64,000 nt of DNA from Turnera subulata (GCA_028386065.3 JAKUCV010001569.1:1-64000), one strand, 5' to 3'. Positions 22,652 through 34,980 are shown, counted from the stretch's first letter. Program-made: numbers and translations. Notes: generated from the sequence alone by a model not told the origin.

Positions 22652-25600
22652 CTAGTTAGCTTCTTGACCCCTTCTAGCAGCAGGTCTTCCAAGTTTGCTT
22701 CTACTGGACATGAGTATTGCAGTAACATCCCTCATGTTCATCCTTCCCTCCGCATATTCTATGGAGCAAGCAACACCAATCTCAAATATCCCAATCAAGC
22801 AATCCTTCACATTCTTGTTCCTATCCATATTCCCACCAAATGTTTCCTGAAGCAGAATAGGATCCAAGAATTCGGGCAATCGTTCATCTTCAGACAAAGC
22901 AATCTTACCAAATTCGTGGAGGTTCAATCCATCTTTGAACATGTCATTTGTAGGCCTCTTCCCCGTAAACAACTCCAACAAAAGGATGCCATAGCTGTAA
23001 ACATCCCCATATGTTGAAACTCCACTCCCCATTCCGTACTCTGCTAGTGAAAATCAACAATAAATCAAATATTCTGAAAATTTAAAAAACAAAAACATAT
23101 GAGGGTAAATTTTACCTGGAGGCGCATAACCTATAGTTCCCTTTATCCCAGTAGAACTTGTTTGACTTGCAGGGATTGTTTCTTGCAGGAATCTTGCTAA
23201 TCCGAAATCACCAACATGTGCCGTCATATCTTCATTGAGAAGGATATTGCTTGGCTTGATATCACAATGGACTAATGGTACCTCGCATTGATTATGCAGA
23301 TAATCCAAAGCACCAGCCACATCAATGGCAATATTTAGCCTTTGAATGAAGCTCAAAGTTTTTGGTGTCTCATCTTCTGTATGAGACGGGGGATGATGCA
23401 ACCACTGGTCTAGGCTTCCGTTCGCCATGAACTCGTAAACAATAGCCTTGAAGTCTTTTCCTTGATAATCAATACCTGAACAGACAGTTAGTATCTTCAC
23501 AAGATTTCGATGTCTAATGTTGCGCAACGCCTCACATTCAGCTAGGAAACTTTTAGAAGCTGCAGGGTGCACAAGGTTCAGCACTTTGACTGCGATTGTT
23601 GTTCTCTCGGCTTCTCCAATAATTCCTTTGTACACAGATCCAAAGCTACCCATTCCTATCAAGTTTGTGTTAGAAAATTCATCTGTAGCTCTGAGCAAAC
23701 TTTGATAAGACAGTTGAAAATTGCCTAGAGGATGTTCAGCATGTTCATTCTTTTTTTCTTCCCTGAAACAAGATACAGACAATACAAGACTAAACTTGCC
23801 CCCAGCAATCCAGCAACTGTTGCTGCTATCAGGACAACAAGGTTGGATCTCTTTTTCTTATGTGACTGTTTTACTACGCATTTTGGCAAATGAAATTCAG
23901 GGATGCCTCCACACAGCATATTGTTTCCCATCAAGAAAGCTGCATTTGAATTGCTGAAGACTCCTTTGGTTGGTACTTCACCCACAAAATCATTATGAGA
24001 GAGATTTAAGTATTCCAACGCTTTCAGTTCCTCGAGAAATAGCGGACTGCTTCCCGTCAAATTGTTGTCAGAAAGATCTAATTCTCTGATCCCTCTGAGC
24101 AAACTGAAACTTAAAGGAATGGTTCCTTGCAAAATATTCGCGTCCAATCTAAGTTTCTCCAAGCTTTCACAATTTCCAATATCGCTAGGAATTTCTCCAG
24201 ATAACATGTTCAGCGATAGATAGAGTTGGCCGAGATTTCTCAAATTTCCAACTTCTTTGTGAAGAGAACCCCTCAAACCATTACGCGACAAGTCTAGATA
24301 GATTGACAAGGATGTAATGCCAAATATCTCCGCAGGAATAGTTCCAGTGAGATTGTTTTCAGAAAGATTTAGCCATAACAAGTTTTGGCACTTGCCAATA
24401 GATGGAGAGATGCGGCCTTGAAAATTGTTACCTGCTAAACTTAAATAAGTTAATGAGCTTAGATTTCCTATGGATTCCGGAATGTTACCAGAGAAATCAT
24501 TTCCATCACTTTTTAAATACACATGGTTTTCCAGCATTCCAATTTCCGAGGGAATGGCTCCTGTGAGTTTGTTGTTGTACAAATATATTCCCTCCAAGTT
24601 TTTGAGATTATGAATTCCAGCCGAGATGGTTCCAGAAAGTTGGTTGTCGTGTAGAGACAATCTTTCAATTGTAGTTGAGAGGTTGGCTATAGATTCAGGC
24701 AACATAGTCTTAAAGTTATTAACACTTATATCCAGATGGCGTAAACGGGAGGCATTTGATAAAGAGGAAATAAAGCTCAAGTCGTCTTGACTTCCTCCCA
24801 GCCTATTTATGGAAATGAGTAACTTTTCCAACTTATAAAGTTTCTCCAGATTTGGAACAGTCCCAGTAAATTCATTGTCAGCAATTTCAAATTCTACCAA
24901 ATTAGAGGCATTGGATAAGGACACCGGAAGATTGCCAGTAAAATGATTTGATACAATGTTGAAGAAATAAAGATTGGGAAGAGAGATGCCTAAATATCTG
25001 GGAAGAGTGCCATGCAGTCTGTTTCCAATTACTGATAGAGTCTGAATAGAAGAGATATTGTATAACCAGGGAGGGATAATACCTGACAAATTATTATATT
25101 CCATGGCGAAGATATGTAGGTTGGTCAGTTGGGTTAGGGATTCGGGTATGCTTCCGACAAAGTTATTGAAGGATGTCCAAAGTAACACTAAAGATGAAAG
25201 ATTTCCGAAAGAAGGAGGAACGCTTCCAGTCAGTCTGTTTCTGGCAATGCGAAGGTATTGGAGGTTTGGGAATGAACCAAGCTCCTCTGGAATCTTATCA
25301 ACCAGCTTGTTGTTAACAAGATGGATGTCTATGAGGTTTGAGCATGCTGACAAGTTGGCTGGGATTTTTCCACTGAAAGAATTGTTGTATAGCATTAGCA
25401 CTTGCAATCTTCGCAGGTGGCTTACTTGCGGTGGGATTTGGCCACTGAAGCTGTTGTAGAAGAGCCATAATTCCTTTAGGAAGCTCAAGTTCCCAATATG
25501 TGGAGAAAGGAAGCCTTCAAGTTTTGAGGAGCTGAGGTGCAATTTGGTGACTCTATGGTGCCTCCGGCCACAAGTAACACCATGCCACTGGCAAAAATGG

Positions 25601-25788
25601 ACGGTTTCGTTCCAGGAGCCCAAAACACCAAAAGGGTCACTTGTTATTTGGGCCTTGATTTTGAGCAAGCTTACCCTATCTGTTTCATTTCCTATGGTAA
25701 TACCGGCATATGACGCTGAGAAAGTAAAGGGTAGAGAAACAACAATAAGAAGAAAAAGGGAAGAAAACAAGTAGTGTGTTAATCCCAT
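22652..25788 (-). pseudogene. RLK2: LRR-XII receptor kinase, juxtamembrane frameshift
   Basis: Exons 25788-23116 and 23040-22652 with a 75-bp intron. The start at 25788 (MGLTHYLF...) is chosen over an upstream Met at 25887 because it matches RLK1 and RLK3, and because the TATA box (25855-25862) lies between the two. Signal peptide, LRR N-cap, about 22 LRRs and membrane helix are intact. One base is missing at about 23748-23750, beside a run of seven T, in a basic stretch after the helix. The frame therefore ends as GKKKRMNMLNIL about 687 residues from this start. The kinase frame beyond (LIGMGSFGSVYKG, AVK, VHCDIKPSN, DFG, GTIGYAPP and exon 2) is otherwise open. As read it would make a receptor-like protein with no kinase, unless the missing base is an assembly error. 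Total exon length is 3n+2, fitting a single deletion. A 3'-UTR intron follows (donor at 22638). Confidence 0.85.
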
Positions 25789-25854
25789 ATATCTTTTGAC
25801 AGCAATGCGAATATAAATCTGATGTGTTGATGAGGAGGAGAAGTGTGCGTGGTC

Positions 25855-25862
25855 CATATATA
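25855..25862 (-). promoter_or_regulatory. TATA box of RLK2
   Basis: CTATATATGG on the minus strand, about 67 bp upstream of the RLK2 ATG, within leader sequence shared with RLK1 (tgatgaggaggaga). Confidence 0.6.
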
Positions 25863-25888
25863 GAAGTGAGTAGAATAGACTATGCAAT

Positions 25889-27498
25889 TCATGCAGGCAT
25901 TTGTTCTTGATTAGTTAATTATACCAGTAAAACAAACTAGGGGGAAAAAACAACAACTAAGGAACAAAGAAGTCACTGCTTGGTCTTGGTCTATTCAAAT
26001 AACTGGATAGGACTAAGCAATGCAAGCACGCCAAGACACAGGACAAATCACAAATGACCAAAACCACCAATAATCATATCACAACGACTTGCTTGACTTG
26101 TAAGTTTTCTCGGTTCACCATCGTAATGCAATGGTTTTTAAAATGAAGGGCTAGTGAGAGACTCTCATTCGCTTGTAATTGTATATTAAATATTTTTCAC
26201 TACTCTCATTTTCTTTCCGATTCCAAACAAAAGATTAATACTTCATTCGCTTCATTTTCATTCCTCTCCTTTTATATTTTAAAAAGCAGGAGCGAATTAA
26301 ACATATATACTATTCTTCTCCCTTTCATTGAAGTCCATCCACTGGCCACTACTCTCCACGTATTTTGGCAGCACAACTGAAATGCCACTACCCTCCAATT
26401 ATATTTTACTTTGTTAGATCGATCTTTCTCCACCAATAATCACATGGCGACAACTGGCTTTGACTTGTAATTAATTTTACTGGGTTCACTATCCTAATGC
26501 AATGCAAGGGTAATATAAAACTGAAGAGTCTCCAGCCCGGCCAGTGACAAAAAAACAACAAACAAGAAAGAAACAGCCAAGTCTCTTCCTATCGACACAA
26601 TATACATATACATGCACACAAGGTGATCCAAAAGTTTTAACTTTTAAAAATACAATTTTCCTAAACCCATCTCCATCAAAACAACTCATATGAACCTTAA
26701 TTATTGGACTTACGCGTTGAATTTCAACCTTTTAAAATACTATTTTCCTAAACCTATCTCCATCAAAACAAGTCATATGAACCTTAATTATTGGGCTTGC
26801 GTGTTGAATTCCAACATTATTAATATATAACAGACAATAATGCTCATCGAAACTTCTCAGCAGTTTGGGCTTAGAATGCAGTGATCACCGTGGAGTATCT
26901 TTATCCCACAAATTAGCTAGGCAAATTGAAAACTCAAGGTATATAAAAGGTTATGTCCAATTAGGTAGCCATAATTTCTTTTGATGATATTTAAAAATCC
27001 TTAACTCCGTAAGCCACAAAGCTAATAACTTATTCGTAAATCAAAATCATTAAGATTCCATGTGAAAATGTTTAGAGTGCTTCGTAAATCAAAAGAGATT
27101 TAGAGTGCTCGCCCTCTATGAAGTTTGGAATATGTTTACAAGTTATTTTTTTGGTAACGTCACCACGGTAATTATAAGGTGTCCAGAAACCAGCAATTAT
27201 ATAACAGAGGTTATTATAGAGAGTTAGGAGGCAGCAGACTGAAGTAACCTTGTACTAATGATTATTACACACTGAAGTAAAATTCATAATACTAATAAGT
27301 CTTCGTTATTATCATCACCTCGATCATTGTGGCTTTATTATTGCTTGCTTGTTGTGATGACCCAAGTCAAGATGACACGTCGCATCTTTTACGAAAAAAA
27401 CTATTACTATTACCACGTAGCAATTTATACATGTGGCATTTTCTGAATCTAACATAATATAATTAATCTTGGTGGATCTTGATTTTAGTTGGAGACTT
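25889..27498. other. Intergenic between RLK2 and the CYP85A pseudogene
   Basis: AT-rich, no gene seen. It contains two diverged copies of 'gacttgtaa...ggttcac-atc-taatgcaatg' (about 26095-26150 and 26455-26510) and the 87-bp tandem repeat listed separately. Confidence 0.4.
26639..26812. repeat. 87-bp tandem duplication
   Basis: Two copies of a unit containing 'ctccatcaaaacaa' and 'tcatatgaaccttaattatt', 87 bp apart (26671 and 26758), with several mismatches. Confidence 0.8.
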
Positions 27499-27704
27499 TG
27501 AAGCCAATACTCAAATTTTGAATTTAAAATGATAAAATCAAAGGGAAGTTAGGTAAATGAAGATGATATTAAGATTAGGACAAATAAAATTATGGAGGGT
27601 AATTAGCCAAATAGCTAATTCCAAGTAGAAATTTGGTGTAAGGGTAAAATATTTACCGAGGATAAATTCGGATACAGTAAAAATGAAGCCAATACTCAAA
27701 TTTT
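27499..27704. repeat. LTR scrap flanked by a 21-bp duplication
   Basis: 27520-27683 matches the interior of the copia B LTR (about 33366-33531 in the left LTR). It is flanked by two identical 21-bp copies, 27499-27519 and 27684-27704. The second copy of this region near the other CYP85A pseudogene (about 50675-50700) has one such sequence and no LTR scrap, that is, an empty site. Confidence 0.75.
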
Positions 27705-28014
27705 AAATTGTTTGTTGGGTCTTATTGACATTGAAGTACACCCACAAGCCACTACCCACGACGTACGTATTTAGGAAGGAGAACTGAAATGTCTGAGTAC
27801 TCCACTCATGACCAAAACCACCAACAGGGACCAATGACTCTCTATAATGATTAATTATCACACTGAACTAACATTCATAATAATAATATGTTTAAGAAAT
27901 CAAAACAACAACATAATTAAGTCTTCATCATTATCATCTATCATCTTCTCGATCATTGTGGCTTTACTGTTTGCTTGTTTAATTATTATATAGATCCTTG
28001 TATACATCTCAAAT

Positions 28015-29193
28015 TCAGAACTTGGACACCCTTATATGAAATCCATTTTGTGCTTCAACTCTAGGGAATTTCAGCATCTTAATTTTCCCTACTTCTTCCC
28101 ATCTGGAACAACAAAAAAAAAAAAAATTGGAAAAGAAAATGAAATAGCTGAGGTACTTATAAGTTGTTAGACTGTACATTACACTTGCTGAAATTAAATA
28201 AAAAAAATGCACTCACCTGTATTGTGTGACAAAATAGTGAAGGAACATACTAACTTTAACGATACCCAATTCCTTTCCTGGGCAGCCTGCTTCCTCCACC
28301 AAAAAGGAAGCAGTACTTGCTAGACTCCATTCCTTTTTCCTGCCATACATTTTAGAAATTTTCATGTTGACAGTGTTGTGTTCTTCATGCTTTATGGTGA
28401 ATATATAGGACCTGAATTTGTTTCTTTTGCATCTAATAAATTTATTTTGTACTGTTTTCTACCAAAAGAAAAAATAATAAAACATACCAGCCATCTCCAT
28501 GGATTGAGAGTGAAATGCTCAGGATAGAGGGATGGATCATAATTAATCTCCCTCAAGTAAACATATATTCTCCATCCTTTAGGTATGATATAGCCTGGAA
28601 TAATTAATGATACAAATATTGGTCAACAAAAAGACAGGTATAAATATACAGATGTTCTTACTAAAAACAAACTAATACAAATATATATGTACCGTTCAAT
28701 TCAATATCTTGTGTTGTTTTCCTAAGTAAACCATTAATAACTGTGGCCAACCTTGAGGTTTCTGAAAACACCTGCACCAGAAACATATCATTTACAAGTG
28801 TTTACTTTAACTAGCTAGATCATTAATATTTTTCAGTGGAAAAAAAAAAATATAGGTACAAGTACTCACAGCTCGAGTAAAACGCATTTTCTTGTCATCT
28901 TCCCAGTCAATTGGCTCCCCTAGCTTCTTTCCAGCCTGAATTGCCAAGTATTCTTCCTGATTAACCCAAAAAAATTCATTTGATTAGCATCAACGTAAAT
29001 TAATCAATTCTCGAGGTCTAGAACATAAACCTACGATGACCTACTCGAATTTCCTGAAGAGCCGGAGGATGGTCATGGAGGTATTTAAGGGCCATCATGG
29101 AAGTAGTTGACGCAGTTTCATAACCTGAATACAGAAGTGTAATGATTTGATCTATTATCTCTTCATCACTCAAGGAGAATTTTTGGTCTTTGT
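28015..29193 (-). pseudogene. CYP85A: CYP85A-like cytochrome P450, C-terminal half, decayed
   Basis: Six exons with canonical splice sites, read on the minus strand: ~29193-29045 (I-helix, LLYSGYETASTTSMMALKYL), 28956-28870 (EEYLAIQ...MRFTRA), 28771-28693 (VFSETSRLATVINGLLRKTT), 28594-28488 (YIIPKGWRIYVYLREINYDP), 28339-28217 (heme region) and 28102-28015 (WEEVGKIKMLKFPRVEAQNG). These match CYP85A brassinosteroid-6-oxidases, ER enzymes of brassinosteroid C-6 oxidation. A 2-bp loss in the heme loop removes the cysteine codon and shifts the frame. The N-terminal half is absent, and sequence upstream of 29193 is the RLK3 3'-UTR region. It cannot encode an active enzyme. Confidence 0.8.
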
Positions 29194-29673
29194 GTATGGG
29201 ATGTAGGTATTTCTATCTCTATCTCGAACCTTGAAAGCTTTGGTGCGTCTTTCATCTAGTAATATTATCAGCATATTTCGTCTCATGCACGAAAAAAAGA
29301 AAATATTTACTGATTAATCAGGGCTCAAGGGAAGACCTTAGAACGGTTACAAACATAGAGGAAGATGAATTACAATTACAATCAAATCAGGGAATTCTTC
29401 ACTAGAAATAACAACAACCAGCCATGTCTAGAAACAAAACAAACACCAAAAGCAAACAGAAGGAAAGCCTGAATGGCAAACAACGTATAAGACACATCTT
29501 CTAGTGGAGCCAATCTTTTCCCATTCACCTGATGAACTTGGACAGCAGATTGACCCTGCTTGAAAAGAAAAATTCAAATGATTGCAGCCTTTCCTTTTTC
29601 TCTTGAAAAAAAAAATGATTAACAGTTCAAGTTAAATGCAATGTTACCTGCAGGTTAATTAAGGCTGTATCTG
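29194..29673 (-). other. RLK3 3'-UTR with intron
   Basis: After the stop, a donor (CTGCAG|GTAACAT, intron first base 29647) and an acceptor (CAAGCAG|GGTCA, exon from 29555) bound a 92-bp intron. RLK2 has the same arrangement (donor 22638, acceptor before GGTCATT) and RLK1 a related one (donor 17922, acceptor before AGTTGATTT). The transcript end is not defined. Confidence 0.55.
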
Positions 29674-32600
29674 CTAGCTAGGTTCTTGATACCTTCTTGC
29701 AACAGGTCTTTCAAGTTTGCTTCTGATGGACTGGAGTTTTGCAGTAACATCCTTCATGCTCATCCTTCCCTCTGCAAATTCTACGGAGCAACCAACACCA
29801 ATCTCAAATATCCCTATCAAGCAATCCTTCACTCTCTTGTTTCTATTCGTAGTCCCACCAAATGTTTCCTGAAGCAGAATGGGATCCAAGATATAAGGCA
29901 ATCGTTCTTCATCGGACAAGGCAACCTTAGCAAATTCGTGGAGGTTGAGTCCGTCTTTGAACATGTCAGGTGTAGGCCTCTTCCCTGTAAACAACTCCAA
30001 CAAAAGGATGCCATAACTGTAAACATCCCCATATGTTGAAACTCCACTTCCCATTCCGTACTCTGCAAGTGATAAACAAGGATACGTAGTAGCTGATTTT
30101 GATTGAAAATAAATAAAATATTCTGTCAATTGAGAAAAAAAAAAATCATCTTGAGGATAAAATAAGTTTTACCTGGAGGAGCATAACCTATAGTTCCTTT
30201 TATTCCTGTAGAACTTGTTTGACTTGCTGGGTTTGATTCAAGTAGGAATCTCGCTAATCCGAAATCACCAACATGTGCTGTCATCTCATCATTGAGAAGG
30301 ATATTGCTTGGCTTGATATCACAATGCACCAGTGGTATCTCACATTGATGATGCAGATAATCCAGCGCACAAGCCACATCAATGGCTATATTTAGCCTTT
30401 GAATGAAACTCAGATTCTTTGGTACCTCATTCTCTGCATGGGAAGAGGAATGATTCAACCACTCGTCTAAGCTCCCGTTAGCCATGAACTCGTAGACAAT
30501 AGCCTTGAAGTCTTCTCCTTGAAAATCAATGCCTGAACAAACAGTTAGCGTCTTCACAAGATTTCTATGTCTGATGTTGCGCAGGGCCTCACATTCAGCT
30601 AGGAAACTTTTAGACGCTGAAGGGTGCACAAGGTTCAACACCTTGACTGCGATTGTTGTTCTCTCAGCATCTCCAATGATTCCTCTGTAGACAGATCCAA
30701 AGCTACCCATTCCTATCAAGTTTGTGTTAGAAAATCCATCTGTAGCTCTGAGCAAACTATGATAAGACAACTGCAAATTGCGTACAGGATTTTCAACATG
30801 TCCATCACTTTTCCTCTTCCTTAACACAAGATACAAACAATACAAGACTAAACTTGCCCCCAACAATCCCGAAACTGTTGCCACTATCACGACAACAAGG
30901 TTGGATCTCTTCTTATGCGACTGTATACATTTTGGCAAATGAAATGCAGGAAAGCCTCCACACAGCCTTTTGTTTCCCGTCAAGAAAGCTGCGCTTGAGT
31001 TGCTGAAGACTCCTTTGGCTGGTACTTCACCCACAAAATCATTATGAGAGAGATTCAAGTATTCCAATAATTTCAATTCCTCGAGAAATAGTGGAATGCT
31101 TCCTGTCAAATTGTTATCAGAAAGATCTAATTCTTGAATCCCTTTAAGCAACCTGAAACTTGGAGGAATGGTTCCTTGCAAAAAATTCGCGTTCAATCGA
31201 AGAATCTCCAAACTCTCGCAATTCCCCAGATCCCTAGGAATTTCACCAGATAACATATTTTGGCCTAGTATAAGAACCCCAAGATTTCTCAAGTTTCCCA
31301 CTTCTTTGGGAAGGGAACCCCTCAGAGCGTTACCCCACAAGTATAGCCATCGTGACAATGATGTGATACCAAATATCTCCACAGGCATAGTGCCAGTGAG
31401 ATTGTTGTCCGAAAGATCCAGCCCTAACAAGTTTTGGCAGTTGCCAATAGATGGAGGGATGTGACCTTGAAAATTATTAGCTGCTAAACTCAAGTAAATT
31501 AATGAGCTTAGATTTCCTATGGATTCTGGAATGTTACCAGAGAAATCATTTCCGTCAATTTGAAAAACCACAAGACTTTTTAGCATTCCAATTTCAGAGG
31601 GAATGGCTCCTGCAAGTTTGTTGTCGAACAAATATAATGACTCCAAGTTTTTGAGATTATGAATTCCAGCCGGGATGGTTCCAGATATTTGGTTCGAACC
31701 AAGAGACAACCAGTCAATCGTATTGGAGAAGTTTGCTATAGATTCTGGGAACATGCTTTTAAAGTTGTTTTGAGTTATGTCCAGAAAGCGTAAGCGGGTG
31801 GCATTGGATAAAGAGGAAACAAAGCTCAAGTCGTCTCCCAACCTATTAGTGTAAATGATAAATGCTTCCAACCTATGAAGTCTCTCCAGATTTGGAACTT
31901 TCCCAGTAAATTCATTATCACCACAATTAACAAATACCAAATTAGAGGCATTGGATAAGGACACCGGAAGATTGCCCGTAAAATAATTGTAGTTAATGTT
32001 GAAGACTTCAAGATTGGGAAGAGAGACGCCTAGATCTCTAGGAAGAGTGCCATGAAGTCTGTTTCCATGCAGCCAAAATTTCTGAATAGAAGAGATATTG
32101 TATAACAGGGGAGGGACAATACCTGACAAATTATTAAATTCCATGGCAAAGACCTCTAGGTTTGGCAGTTGGGTTAGGGTTTCAGGTATGCTTCCGCCTA
32201 AGTTATTGTCTGATGTCCAAAGTAGAACCAAGGATGAAAGATTTCCTAAAGAAGGAGGGATGCTTCCGGTTAGTCTGTTTCGGGCAATGTAAAGGTATTG
32301 GAGATTTGGGATAGAACCAAGCTCCTCCGGAATCTTATCAACCAGCTTATTGTTAGAAAGATAGATTATTTTGAGGCGAGAGCAAGCTGACAAATTGGCT
32401 GGGATGTTTCCGGGGAAAGAATTGTTGTGTAAGGCTAGTACTTGCAATCTTCGCAAATGGCTAACTTGAGGTGGGATTTGGCCACCAAAGCTGTTGTTTT
32501 CAAGCCACAATTCCCTTAGGAAGCTCAAGTTCCCAATATGGGGAGACAGGAAGCCTTCAAGTTTTGAGGAGTTGAGCTGCAACTTGGTGACTCTTTGGTG

Positions 32601-32837
32601 CCTACGGCCGCAAGTAACACCATACCACTGGCAAAAATGGATGGTCTCGTTCCAAGAGCTCAAAACACCAAAAGGGTCGTTTGTTATTTGGGTTTTGATT
32701 TCAAGTAAGCTCAGTCTATCTGTTTCATTGCCTGTAGTAATAGTGGCATGTGATGCTGATGGGAAAACAGAGGGTAGAGAAACAAGAATAAGAAGAAGAA
32801 GAAGAATGGAAGAATGCAAGTAGTGTGTTAGTCCCAT
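29674..32837 (-). CDS. RLK3: LRR-XII non-RD receptor-like kinase, intact
   Basis: Coding exons 32837-30173 and 30062-29674, joined by a 110-bp GT-AG intron in the kinase domain (GYAPP|EYGMGSG), give 1,017 residues. Signal peptide about 1-30; LRR N-cap WNETIHFCQWYGVTC at about 62-76; about 22 LRRs to residue ~625; membrane helix about 647-670. The kinase has GMGSFGSV (from 709), Lys732, HCD at 838-840 and DFG at 858. The Cys before the catalytic Asp makes it non-RD, typical of receptors that sense microbial patterns at the plasma membrane (EFR and Xa21 class); the ligand is unknown. A 3'-UTR intron (29647-29556) begins 26 nt after the stop, a position unlikely to trigger nonsense-mediated decay. 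TATA box at 32893-32902. The copia B insertion starts 262 bp upstream of the ATG. This is the only one of the three copies without a frameshift. Confidence 0.93.
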
Positions 32838-32892
32838 ATCTTTGACAGCAAAGAGACAATGAGATGGGTTGATGAGTGAGAGAACTGCGTGC

Positions 32893-32902
32893 TATATAAA
32901 TA
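32893..32902 (-). promoter_or_regulatory. TATA box of RLK3
   Basis: ATTTATATAGC on the minus strand, about 60 bp upstream of the ATG, in the same leader context (agcacgcagttctctc) as RLK1. Confidence 0.65.
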
Positions 32903-33098
32903 ACTAAGAGATGAACTACGCATGCAGAAATGAAAGAAACACGAAGAAGAAACAAAGAAGTCATTGTTTTTTGATTAATTATACAATCTATGAAAAGATA
33001 GAAAGAAGTCACCGGCCATATAGACCAGGAACTGCAAAGTCACTCGCCCCACCTGTGTATAAAATTGGTGTTTGTAATTAAAAAGAAAAGCTATGAAC

Positions 33099-33580
33099 TG
33101 TTATAAAATTGGGAGATGAAGTTCACTCCTTGATGGAATATTACAAGTTTGATCAAGGTAATAATACATCTTTGATGGAAGTAATGTACTTTTAACAGTA
33201 ATAATGTAACTTTGATAACAATAATAATGGAGAATAATAGAAGGTTTTTGAGAAGAGAGGTGTATGAAAATGATGAGAAAGTTTATGATAGGATATAAGT
33301 GTATGGTAAAGGAACGAATGAGTATTTATAGTTAAAGATAGAATGATAAAAACAAATAAATATGATTAATTTAAAATGATAAAATCAAAGGGAAGTTAGG
33401 TAAAGGAAGATGATATTAAGATTAGGACAAATAGAATTTTGGAGGCTAATTAGCCAAATAGCTAATTCCAAGTAGAAGTTTGGTGTAAGGGTAAAATATT
33501 TACTGAGGATAAATTCGGATACAGTAAAAATGAATTTTACTAGACGGTAACAATGACATTCACACAATTTATTTATAACA
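33099..33580 (-). repeat. 3' LTR of copia B
   Basis: 482 bp. Minus-strand TATA box TATAAATA at 33323-33330 (CTATAAATACTC). Transcription from it would run left into the RLK3 promoter. Confidence 0.85.
33323..33330 (-). promoter_or_regulatory. TATA box in copia B 3' LTR, facing RLK3
   Basis: CTATAAATACTC on the minus strand; the equivalent CTATAAATATCC is in the right LTR near 50201-50211. It lies about 490 bp upstream of the RLK3 start codon, in the same orientation. Confidence 0.55.
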
Positions 33581-33779
33581 CTCCTCCCTTGAATGTCATT
33601 GCACCTTAGATATAATACAATCTTGCCAAGAAAAACACAATGGGATAAAAACTTGGTGAAGGAAAAAAGAGTGCAATGCATATTCCACTCCCCATGATTT
33701 TGGCATCCCTCGATATCTCGAACCCACCATAAACTAATCTTCTTTATCAATTTTATGAAAGTTGTAGTGGAAATGATTC

Positions 33780-33900
33780 TGTAAATTAAGAAAACTAACA
33801 GATTGTCTCTTGAACAAATCTTTGATGTATCCTCCCTTCAATTGCGCAACGCACTTAGCATTATCTTTATAAATCTTCGTTAGAGCATCTTCCTTGCTAT
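33780..33900 (-). pseudogene. copia B RNase H remnant
   Basis: The minus strand reads KIYKDNAKCVAQLKGGYIKD, matching the (Y/F)EDNAAC(I/V)AQLKGGYIKG motif of copia RNase H. Surrounding codons are interrupted by stops and frameshifts. Confidence 0.7.
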
Positions 33901-34544
33901 CTTATCCACATGAATCTTTAATACGCTGTATCATCGATCTTAGCCAAATACAGTCTCGACTGACTTCATGTATGGCTACAATTTCTGCATTATTTGAAGA
34001 GGTAGCGACGATACTTTGTTTTGTGGTTGCCATGATACTTTATGTATCTGCCTGTGCTTTATCTGGATCAAAAAATGACATGCATCTGCAAAACCAACTA
34101 TATGCAACTTGGCCTCATAAGGTTAAAATAATTCCATATACCAAGATAATAGAATATGTATTTATATAATATATTCCAATACAATACGTTGCAGCAAAGT
34201 TATATCTTGCTAATAAATTTGCAGTACAAACTTCAAATTTTATGTTACTAGCAAGATAAATTGCCCTGCAATATGGTACTTTGGGACCAATCTAATCTTT
34301 CTAAATTTTTTCATCTCAAACTCTTTCTTGAAATATAGCACGACATTTGAAAATTTCTTCAGGAGTTCCAATAATATTTAAATTAAAAATAATAGAAAAT
34401 TCGTATATAGTTCTAAATCATCAATACAAGTAATAGTAATAAGAAATTCAAACAGGTACTGATTAAATAAAACACACATAGCATATATGCAAGAATAATT
34501 ATATTACACATACCCAAATTAATTCAAACCATGTAAAGATCAAT

Positions 34545-34980
34545 TTAGTTTAATTTGCTATATTCCTGGGAATTAGTTGCTTCAGGAAACTTGAATCCTT
34601 CAAGAATTCTCATGTATATGTCATGACTTATGGATCCATAAAAATAGGCTGTAAGAACATCCACTAGACGTGTTTCTAGTTTTTCATGTACTGCCAGACT
34701 TATCAAACTCTGAAAAATAATTGCACCCACCACAGGGGACTATATCTCCACATAATCAATACCAGGACGTTGGGTAAAACATTATGCGATAAATCGTGCT
34801 TTATATTTCACTATTTCATTTTGTTCACTTCTTTTCTGCACCAATACCCATTTAAAACTGACCAGTTTTATATCGTTTGATGTGCAGACAGCCGGTCCTA
34901 AAAATTTCTCGCTTCCAAGGCGATTCTAACTTAGTCTTAATTGCATCTCTCCAATTTGGCCAATCATTTTTGTGCCTACA
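34545..34980 (-). pseudogene. copia B reverse transcriptase remnant
   Basis: LISLAVHEKLETRLVDVLTA followed by YFYGSISHDIYMRILEGFKF is the conserved start of the copia reverse transcriptase palm (normally DVVTAYLYGSLDxDIYMKIPEG). Further upstream on the minus strand (about 34980-34780) the WRDAIKTKLES region is recognisable but broken by stops. Confidence 0.75.

Noticed and set aside
25789..25887. Upstream Met of RLK2 giving a 33-residue N-terminal extension
   Set aside because: The extension spans the TATA box and is absent from RLK1 and RLK3.
17958..32837. Receptor kinases and P450 as a biosynthetic gene cluster
   Set aside because: Both P450 copies are truncated pseudogenes and no other metabolic gene is present.
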